DNA of 64,000 nucleotides. It comes from Triglochin maritima. Lineage: Eukaryota; Streptophyta; Magnoliopsida; Alismatales; Juncaginaceae. The notes below the pieces were generated by a model. That model was not told the origin of the DNA, did no database searches, and saw only the letters and a program-made list of their open reading frames with translations. The translations under genes were made by a program, and so were the position numbers. The stretch is taken from positions 11,820,501-11,884,500 of the forward strand of contig OY821787.1 in assembly GCA_963682175.1 (NCBI GenBank). Reading direction: 5' to 3'. Shown in pieces: positions 56,098 through 64,000 of this stretch (position 1 is its first letter; the number at the start of each line of letters is the position of its first letter).

Positions 56098-57310
56098 CAG
56101 AAGCAATAATGACTGGCAATCTCATTATCCCCTAAGAAGATGTATTTCAGGTTATCAGGGAGCAGTTTAAGCTCGACCAGAGGTGGGTCCTTGTCGGATT
56201 CAGAGTTCATTTGATGTGGCTCAAAGGCCAAGGGGTAAGAGGAACAAGCACCCAGATGTGCCTCCTCATCCAGAGATTCGCAGGCGGATTCCTCAAGATG
56301 CTCTTCACTCGCAATCTGATAATTAGGCACCTCAATAATATGTCGATGTGAGTCGAACGTGCCTAATGACTTAGGCTCATCTGTGTCCTGGATGAAATTG
56401 GCTCTGAAAGCATCGTCGAAGAGCCCGGGTTGCTTACCAAGAGTAAAGATGTTGAAATCCGCCGTGAGGTTTCCAAAAGACAACCTCATCAAGCCATTGC
56501 GACAATTCATCAAAGCATTAGATGTCGGAAGAAAAGGCCTCCCAAGGATTACAGGAATTTGTCATTGTAGGTTGGACACAGGTTCAGTATCCAAGATGAT
56601 TAAATCAAGTGGAAATACGAACTCACCCACTTTAATAAGGACATCCTCCACACTCCCTCGTGGAATTGTGACGGATCTGTCAGCCAACTGGAGGGTTGTC
56701 CTCTTTGGTTTAAGATCGCCTATTCCAAGGTTGAGATAGACAAAGTAGGGCAGGAGGTTCACAGATGCTCCCAAATCCAATAAAGCTTGAGGGATTGTCA
56801 CATTACCGATCATGCAAGAGACAGTTGGACAATCTGGGTCCTTGTATTTGACTGACATGGGTTGTGTCAATATCGAGCTCACATTGGCGGCCAAAAATGC
56901 CTTTTTGGGAACATTTGTTCTTCTCTTAATGGCACAAAGGACCTTAAGGAACTTGGCATACGGTGGCATTTGTTGAACAACGTCCAACAACTAGATGTTC
57001 ACCTTTACTTGCCTAAGTACCTCAACGATCTTATCCCAATGCTCATCACGTTTTTAGTCAACCTATGAGGGAATGGTGCCTTGGGAACATAACAATCCTG
57101 AGGAGGAGTCTCACAATTAGGTTCCTTGACAGACTCACGACCCTACTCGGAAGACTCGCCAACAGGGTTGGCTTCAGGCATTTCTACATTGTTGTCAACA
57201 ACCCTTCCCGATCTCAAGGTATGGACAACATTGGCATGTTGGGAAGGGTCACTTTCAACATTGTGCACATTCTGCCGATAATGAGCAAGTTGACCCATGG
57301 GATTTACCAC
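56098..57310 (-). pseudogene. Protease region of the Athila-like element
   Basis: Includes VVQQMPPYAKFLKVLCAIKR, then the aspartic protease motif ALLDLGASVNLLPY (Athila members typically have DLG rather than DSG) and RTTLQLADRSV, IILDTEPVSNLQ, followed after a stop by the capsid-like continuation ALMNCRNGLMRLSFGNLTAD. Several stops interrupt the polyprotein. Confidence 0.8.
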
Positions 57311-57313
57311 AGG

Positions 57314-58461
57314 TTAACTTGGTAACTGACCCTTCTCACGTTCATTGAACTGATGAGCAAACTGGTTAACTTGCATTTCCAAAGCTTTGACTGTACTTTG
57401 CAAGCTCTGCATGAACGCTTGAAGGGTCGGATCACTAGAAGGGTCCTTGGGGTCAACCCGCTGGGGTAGTGGAGTTTGGTTGGAATAACCCGACGATGAG
57501 GCCTGAGCAGGTTGGTAATTATGGTGCTGAGACCTTTGATGTAGGGGTTGGTAGGTCGCCGATGGGCGTGCAGGTTGAAAAGGTGGAGGTTGAGTGTGCG
57601 AGATCTGACCGTGACCCGCACTAGGCCCCCAAGAGAAATTAGGATGGTTACGCCATCCCGGGTTGTAGGAGTGACTGTACGCGTTGTTACGGGGCCTCTG
57701 TTGATACATCACATTTGCATGCTCAGTATCCCTTGGAGCGTTACCGCATTCCAAGTCATCATGGCCCGTAAGTCCACATCTACTACACCCAGGAGTAGCG
57801 ACCTGAGCTACAAGAGCTCGGTCCAACTCTAAACTCTCAATCCTATGCATGAGAGCAGCCAATTTTGCCTCAAACGCGATAGTTGACTCAACTTGATATG
57901 ATCCAGCCCGACCAGAAGACCTAGTGGCTGGTGGCTCTCTCATGGTGTCCACTCAAAGGTACGTTCAGCCATTAAATCAAAAGTGTCCCAAGCCTTATTG
58001 ATGGGTTTCATTTGGAAATCACCCTGACACATTGACTCCAACAATGTGCGAGTGTTGTAGTTGAGGCCCTCATAAACAATCTGGCACAACTGCCATAGCT
58101 CAAGTCCATGATGAGGACACTGCTGGAGAAGGTCCTTGAACCTCTCAAAGAAAGCATGAAAAGATTCGGTCTCAGTCTGATATATTTGATGTATCTGGTG
58201 TCGTATCTGTTGAGTTTTCGTTTGAGGGAAAACTTTCTTCAGAAATACGGCCACAAAGTCATCCAAAGACCGAATAGAGCTCCAAGGGAGGCTGTACATC
58301 CATTTCTTCGCGTTATCCTTCAGCACGAAAGAAATCATCCTCAACCGGACTGAATCCTCATCAAGCTGTTGAAGCTTGAACATGGAGCATACGTTGTCGA
58401 ATTCACATATAAAAATATAAGGATCCTCCTTATTGGCAGTGAAGGTAGGAATCATGCTCAC
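57314..58461 (-). pseudogene. gag of the Athila-like element
   Basis: The capsid part runs from MSMIPTFTANKEDPYIF through LRMISFVLKDNAKKWMYSLP and FLKKVFPQTKTQQIRHQIHQ to FDLMAERTFEW (57.95 kb). A frame change at a TGA (57940-57960) moves to MDTMREPPATRSSG and then the zinc knuckle CSRCGLTGHDDLEC and a Gln/Pro-rich tail ending at 57314. Gag normally packages element RNA into cytoplasmic particles. The nonsense codon upstream and the frameshift break it. Confidence 0.85.
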
Positions 58462-58469
58462 ATATTAAG

Positions 58470-59828
58470 GTTTCAGCTCATAGTTGTTCCTGCAAGCTGG
58501 GGGAAGAACTATGCAAGAAGGCTGTGCGGCCCAAAAAGAAATCATCCTTATTTACAGGTGGTGGTGCACCAAGAACTCGATCCTGACCGAATCTGTCTTC
58601 CTCTCGAGTCAGAGGAGGAGGAGAAGGAGGTCTACATGGTGGTGGGAGCAGACCGAGGTAATCTATGTATGGACACCGGTCACCCCCGTCACCACGAGAA
58701 GACTCAACCTCACTCTCCAAAGGAGCATGAGGTGGAGATGGCCGATCACTAAGACCACCCATCTCAGAAAAATGCACTCTCTCAAGTCGAGCTCTCTCAC
58801 CAGAACGAGCCCAACCTCGCATAAAATGCTCGACTCGACTAAAAAAACACACCACAAAAGGTGTACTCAGAGGAGGAGACTACTCGTAGAAAATAGATGA
58901 GGAGAGGACTCATATGAGGAGGGAAGAATCGTAGAGCTAGCGTGGTAGTGGGTGAAGGTAGAAGCCTAGTCTAGCAAGCACGACTCAAACAATGTAAGGC
59001 AATGGGTCCTTAGGCTAGACGACGCCTAACTTCGAGGTCACTAGTCTCGACACGCCTCACCTCCCTATAATGAAGTCCACAATGCCGAACAAGTGATACC
59101 AGATCCGGAGATCCAGTACCTCATACTACGACTAGGCAGGTGACGCCGATCAGGTCATGATGGTCTCAACTAGATTACTCTCCTAGTGCGTCCAAAATCC
59201 TTAGGGTCAATGTCTACATGCTTTTAGAATTAAGGCTTTGATTAAGAGTGATTTTTGGGGCCAAGGAAAGGGTGATGAAAGGACAACCCCTCCTTATCAT
59301 TTTGATCCTAAATCTAGCAATCAACTCTCCAATCAAACGCTCAACTCACTCTTGTCCCGATGCACCTTACTAACTAATGCATGCTCGAAACATGCATGAA
59401 TGAGAGATTTGGGTGCAGGTACCTCATGCCAGCAATCAACAACAAAAATGTAAAGAAAATGATGCAAGGTCTACAAATGATGCATGACCTAGATGGCAAG
59501 AAGTCTAATCTTTCGCTTTGAGTTTTATGGTCCAAGTTAATTAAAGGGGGTTAAAGCATAAACTACACGTTAAAGCATGCAAAATAGAACTCCCAGACCA
59601 CAACATTGAAGACATAAACTACCACAACAAAAATTGGGGAGAACACAACTCACCAGGCCGCCAATTTGCGGTTTCGGACCGCTGATTGGCGGTCCCTTTC
59701 TCGCAATTGTTCCCCCAGTTTCTCCAGTAGCCTCCCCTTTCTTCTTACAACCCCTGAAACAAACCAAAAACTAAAAAAGAAAAATTAAACCACTCGAATC
59801 ATCCAAACCAAAGTCTGGACAGAGCACC
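58470..59828 (-). other. Leader and extreme gag start of the Athila-like element
   Basis: Mostly non-coding leader. It includes CCGCCAATTTGCGG and CCGCTGATTGGCGG words at 59660-59695, relatives of the repeats in the LTR. Near 58470-58500 the gag frame (RNNYELKP) is broken by a TAA where relatives would have Gln, just before VSMIPTF. Confidence 0.6.
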
Positions 59829-59846
59829 TCCCCAGCAACGGTGCCA
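59829..59846 (-). promoter_or_regulatory. Primer-binding site complementary to tRNA-Asp
   Basis: TGGCACCGTTGCTGGGGA on the minus strand, six bases inside the 5' LTR. The plant tRNA-Asp 3' end would pair with TGGCGCCGTTGCCGGGGA; the two differences are a G-to-A and a C-to-T, as expected from decay of methylated cytosines. Confidence 0.82.
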
Positions 59847-59852
59847 AAAACT

Positions 59853-61251
59853 TGATTGAACGTTTTTATTATAACCGCAAGTGCACGACTGCGTTGAAGC
59901 GGTGGCAAATATAGGTCGATCCACAGGGAGGTGTGTCAACTTTAGTTTGTTCAAAGGCGAGTGGGAAATAAAGGAGATATGATTGATTAAACTAAACTAT
60001 ACTAAACTAAACTAGTAAACTAGAAAGGAGGAAATGAAAACACGAAATGAACTAAACTAAGTAACTAATAACAGAAGATAGAAATTAGGAATGGAAAACC
60101 CCTAAGGGGTGGAGTGTGTGTGTGCACATGAAATAAGTGTGGTGAATGCATACAATAAACTCACGTGTAGTTAGTGTTTGTTAATGCGTAAGAAGTATCT
60201 CATGGCAAGACCTATCATTTAAAGCACTAACCTAGGTGATTAATATGAGCATGACAAGTGTGTTATTAAGAACATAAACAAGCATGGAATGTACCTAACA
60301 TTATGGCAGAAACCGTCAAGTAAAAGTTCTTATTAATTCAAGCAAGCATACTAACATTTCTCACAAACAACAATGTCTAGCATTCATACATCTACATAAC
60401 ATGTATACACATCTACTCCACCCCCAAAGGGGATGGAACTACTCACACATATTTAAACTAACATTTATACTAAGGAAAGAAAACATTCTTAAACTAATTA
60501 TAAGAAAACTAAAACAACAAGTTTAACTAAAAGAACATAAAACTAAAGAAGCATGCAAGACATAAGAAAAAAATTAAACTAAGAAAGAAACAACATAACC
60601 AAATGAAAACATCTATTATTAATCACTCAATTACAAGTAGTTTCTCTCCACCAGGGCTTTTGCTTCAAGGCTTTAACTCCTAGTAGAGAGGATGGCCACC
60701 AAGAGAGAGATGGGGTACAAGAGAGGATGGAGAGTTCTATTTATAGCCATAGAAAAAGGTAATCTGGGACAATCCCCCCGGTTGGGACTAAACATATACC
60801 AGAAATAAACTAAACACACTCTAATACACGACCCAAAGAAATATTAGCGGATCCAGAGCAACCCGGACCGCCAATCAGCGATCTACAGGGTTTGGATCCG
60901 TCTCGGTTTTCTTCTGGGCTTTTCTGGATGGATTTGTTGGTCTTTGATGCATCTACTTCGCTTGCTGGAGCTCTGACCCGAATAGAATTGCCAAAATACT
61001 ACCCATGATGGTGTGGAGTACTCTCGTTTGCTCATTGGTCCTTCTATCTTGCATTCAGGTCCTTCGATCTTGCATCTTAGTCCTCGAGTCTCTCAACTCA
61101 GTCCTTTTTCCTGCTTTTAGGTCCTTTCATTCCTCTTCTCTTCAACCCTATTTATTTCTGAAATTCAAACAAAAAGTTCGTTATGTAGCATTGTTTAGGT
61201 GAAAGATAATGGATATAATATACAAATGTAAGCATGAAATGATGTCAATCA
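59853..61251 (-). repeat. 5' LTR (element orientation) of the Athila-like element
   Basis: 1399 bp; adjoins the primer-binding site on its inner side. Contains the TATA box at 60739-60746. Confidence 0.92.
60739..60746 (-). promoter_or_regulatory. TATA box in the Athila-like 5' LTR
   Basis: TATAAATA on the minus strand; the start of element transcription should lie roughly 30 bp further left. Confidence 0.6.
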
Positions 61252-61760
61252 CATAGTCTACCAAAAAAACAACATCAAACTTTACCAAAATAAATAAAAT
61301 CTCAAAACTTCTGATCTAAGTATTGCACCAAACCAACGAAAACCCCAAAACACTCAAATCCAATTCCAAACTTGAAACCGTAAGAGAAAACGTACCCACA
61401 AAAGTAATTACCAACAATATCAGATCTTTGGACCTCAAAAAGTCTAGAACACGTGCTTTTTCTCTGCAATTACCTACGGAAAGGTCTGTGACTGGAGAAG
61501 ATGGTAAGAAGATGACGTCAAGCAAGATGGAGTGCTCCTCTCAGTGACGCCTTGTCAGAGAAGGAGATCTTTAGGGTGGGGATGTCGAGGAGAACCGTGG
61601 GGTTAGGGTGAGAAGAATGGGTTTGGACAGTTTCTTTATAGAGTGAGGTTACATTTGGGAAGAATATTTTGTTTTGTTTTGAGAGGTTGGGGTGGGGTAA
61701 AATGGGATAGAGAAATTAATTTAAGGTTAAACATACAATTAGTAAATAATACTTGACAGA
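61252..61760 (-). promoter_or_regulatory. Candidate promoter and 5' leader of the DUF1985/Ulp1-type gene
   Basis: On the minus strand: CTCTATAAAGAAAC (TATA at 61635-61641), a C-rich leader (ACCCTAACCCC..CATCCCCACCC), then CTTTCCGTAGGTAATTGCAG and T-rich intron-like DNA up to the Athila insertion at 61251. The gene at 50479-47422 reads the same way on the other side of the Athila element. That this is its first exon is an inference from order and strand. Confidence 0.45.
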
Positions 61761-62650
61761 AGGTATGACCTAAAATTAAAGTTGAAAAGTCAACCACTTT
61801 ATCGTTGAAGTAGATCCACTTTTCTGACCTGCAAATAATTTCCCCTTAAAACTATCTTCTATCAAACCATCATATAGGTAATAATTAGTTACCATTTTCA
61901 AAATACACTCAACTGCTATGTGTATTACCTTTTTATAAAAATTAAAATTTTCAAATTGCCAAACAACCTTCTGTAAAACAATTAAGAGCAAAATAATAAT
62001 ACCCGAGCTACCCCGGGGACCCTGCTTTCTCTCTCTACCACGTTAGATTCTCTCTCTGCTTTGTTAATTTCCCTCTCCCACGTAATCTCACCCAACCCAC
62101 CCAAAAATTCCCGTTAACCACGCCTAGAAACACCCCAAACACCCTACATTCTCTCCACACCACGTCAATTGGAGGTCAATCATGGGTAAAATGTATATAA
62201 AAATTTAAAATATTTAAAAAAATCAAAACAAATAAAAACATTCAAAAAAAGTGATAAAATAATTTGAAATGATATTTTTTATGTTTTTTACGAAATAAAA
62301 AAAATCAACGAATGGGGGGACACGTGCCCCCACCCAACCCATGCAAATCTCCGGCCCAGGCACGGAATCGTTTCACCCACCGCACGATTCCACGCACAGG
62401 GTGGGAAACGTTGCGTAGAATTGGCCGATGTGGTTGGGCGCCCAAAACATCTGCTTGGATTTTTTGGCCGTTAACTTTGGCCTAAATGTTCAAATCATTC
62501 CCCTTCAAAATACCGCATAGTGTATCTAAAAATACCTTTCATTAAAACACCTTTCAAATACCTACACTAATTGTCTCACAGAATACCTTAATCATAATAC
62601 TTTACTGATTACGTTTGAAGCATTACAGATCAACGTAGAAAATAAATTTA
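61760..62650. other. Intergenic DNA with a terminal-like block at 61785-61840
   Basis: 61785-61840 is the reverse complement relative of 29470-29525. The rest is AT-rich or contains CT-rich and C-rich patches (62020-62160) with no gene. Confidence 0.45.
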
Positions 62651-62699
62651 TAATTAAACATTACTAACCAAGAATTTACGAAGAAAATCCCTTTTACAA

Positions 62700-63015
62700 C
62701 CCGATGTACCATCTTCATTCGACCAGTCTTACACACAATATAGCATCCTTGAAAAACCTTGAAGTGTATCTTGAATTACCTTTTGTAAGATACCTCTTAC
62801 ATGAAACCTTGTGCAAAACATTGAGACTGCAAAACAATGTTTATTCGACCACTAGATTTGCCCCAATATACCTTCCCCTCAAAATACACAATACAGGACA
62901 TATTCATGCATATATGTTATTTGTCATTTCCAACTTCAAAATACGTTCTTATGCAATAGGAAACACCTTTTATAATAGATTCACAGCCAATAAACCATGC
63001 CCCTTATAACCAAGA
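62700..63015. repeat. Second locus of the ~300-bp repeat
   Basis: Shares with 27900-28250 the ordered phrases CATTCGACCA, TACCATCCTT/TAGCATCCTT, TTACCTTTTGTAAGATACCT, CCTTGTGCAAAACA and CCCCAATATACCT. Same strand. Confidence 0.75.
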
Positions 63016-63539
63016 ACACCATGTGTTTCAAATTGCCAAAAGAAATTCAGTTATCATCCAATTAAACTTTTAACCTTTCTAATTACTAAACATTACATTA
63101 AACGTTGAATATGAGAAGGTTATATGGAAAAGCATTATACACCACAACTAAGTAAACAAGCATTAAACAAAAATTGCATTGAACACAACGATCAAACATA
63201 CAATATACAACATGTACAACAATCGAAATATGCAGAGATATGTCCCACCACACAACACAAATGTCTACTCCTGGAAAAAAACATACACGCATCTCAAATT
63301 ACAAATGCGGCAATAACAACTTTAAAAAACCATGCTACGTTTTCACATTCTCCTCAATCAATCAATTGCCTTTTCACTACAAAACAATGTCATTAAAACC
63401 TCACCTTGTATCCAAAATTGTGTGAGCGTGCATGGTAGGCATCAGGTGCTACTATTGAAAGAACATTTGAAAGTTGTCACGGGTCATTGTTGCAGAACAT
63501 GGTTATTACGTCAGATTTTTTGACACATCACATTAGGTT
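63016..63539. other. AT-rich DNA without genes
   Basis: No supported gene. CACTACAAAACAATG at 63375 has the start of a CACTA terminus and might be the left end of the element that runs off the window; this is weak. Confidence 0.35.
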
Positions 63540-64000
63540 AACCGACCCTAGCTGACTGACGTGTGTCCGGGGGGACATGGTAAGGGAGGAGAAATCACGT
63601 CATCCAATATATCTGATGTGATATGTAGGTATACCACGTCAATATTTAGCAATAACACTGACGTGATATTTACACAATACCACGTCTGCTGCACCCAGAA
63701 TGCCAACATGGTATGTCCTATTATTGGCAAATGACCATGTCGGTTGTGCCCCCAGAAATTCGGAAAACAAATCCAATAATAGGCCATACCATGTCGGTTT
63801 GTTGGCAAATGACCGACGTGATCTGTAGACACAACATGTTGGTTGAAACACAAGGCCGACGTGGTTTGTCCTCTTATTAAAAAAAGAATTTTGAAAAAAA
63901 ATTCAATAATATAATTACCACGTTGGTTAGTTCTCAAACGAGACCCGACATGGTATGTCCTTTTCATTGCAATAATAGTTCCTAACCACGTCGGTTTTTC
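63540..64000. repeat. CACTA-like subterminal repeats at the window edge
   Basis: ACCACGTCGG, CCGACGTGG and diverged forms such as ACATGGTATGTCC recur in both orientations about every 25-50 bp up to the last base, as in the CACTA ends at 9.3 and 12.1 kb but with a different core word. The element continues beyond the window. Confidence 0.6.

Larger units (their letters stand above)
50980..61251 (-). mobile_element. Full-length, defective Athila-like Ty3/gypsy retrotransposon
   Basis: A 10.27-kb element bounded by LTRs at 50980-52403 and 59853-61251. Outer ends are TGATTG/CAATCA on the element strand. Flanking bases CAGAG (50975-50979) and CATAG (61252-61256) fit a 5-bp duplication with one change. 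Order on the minus strand: LTR, tRNA-Asp-type primer site, leader, gag, protease, reverse transcriptase, integrase, ~1.5 kb non-coding, polypurine tract, LTR. Gag and pol carry stops and frameshifts, and the RNase H region is deleted. It is the relative of the deleted copy at 501-3757. Confidence 0.93.

Noticed and set aside
58369..58900. Plus-strand frames of 127-138 codons at the Athila-like gag
   Set aside because: Antisense to gag and its leader; no domain features.
50980..61251. Possible endogenous pararetrovirus
   Set aside because: Presence of LTRs, tRNA-Asp-type primer site, integrase and a near target duplication identify a Ty3/gypsy retrotransposon; no movement-protein or pararetroviral coat features were seen.

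Overview
The window looks like intergenic nuclear DNA from a flowering plant with a repeat-rich genome. Supporting signs are plant-type Ty3/gypsy elements (Athila-like, and one with a Tekay/Del-like 3' end), CACTA, Mutator-like (MULE) and hAT-type elements, a tRNA-derived SINE, plant-style introns and TATA boxes, and one plant-specific invertase/pectin-methylesterase-inhibitor gene. The species cannot be named from sequence alone. No rRNA, tRNA gene, CRISPR array or bacterial-style operon is visible.

Layout, left to right. 0.5-3.76 kb: internally deleted Athila-like element with a perfect 5-bp target duplication (TGCAC). 4.4-4.8 kb: LINE reverse-transcriptase remnant. 5.0-6.5 kb: long-terminal-repeat-like block rich in CGGTCRACCG palindromes. 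8.8-13.9 kb: giant pyrimidine/purine fold-back element with a 3.2-kb CACTA element nested in its left arm; that CACTA keeps the C-terminal exons of a Ulp1-type protease. 14.1-14.6 kb: the only intact-looking host gene. 15.5 kb: SINE. 17.7-19.5 kb: second CACTA (TSD TTT). 19.6-21.2 kb: solo LTR (TSD TTAAG). About 21.2-27.5 kb: MULE with two convergent genes, a plant-mobile-domain (PMD) gene and a decayed mudrA-type transposase; a hAT MITE sits inside the PMD gene. 27.8-29.5 kb: diverged ~300-bp tandem repeats split by a second hAT MITE. 30.5-39.1 kb: second MULE transposase pseudogene, interrupted by a 3.6-kb long-TIR element carrying two convergent GRF-like zinc-finger gene remnants and by a 2.6-kb deleted gypsy element. 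39.3-47.3 kb: inverted CGGTCGA-rich arms around a minisatellite and a non-coding large-LTR element whose 3' LTR is cut off and followed by patchwork filler DNA. 47.4-50.5 kb: DUF1985/Ulp1-type gene remnant. 50.98-61.25 kb: full-length but defective Athila-like element on the minus strand. 61.3-63.1 kb: a candidate promoter and 5' end of the DUF1985/Ulp1 gene, then another copy of the ~300-bp repeat. 63.5 kb to the edge: CACTA-like subterminal repeats.

Apart from the inhibitor gene at 14.1 kb, every recognisable protein-coding stretch belongs to a mobile element and nearly all carry stops, frameshifts, deletions or insertions. The most useful content is the nested order of events, several exact insertion footprints, and repeat architectures (fold-back hairpin, palindrome arrays, templated filler) not explained by standard coding features. 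All calls come from reading the sequence; no database search or alignment software was used.
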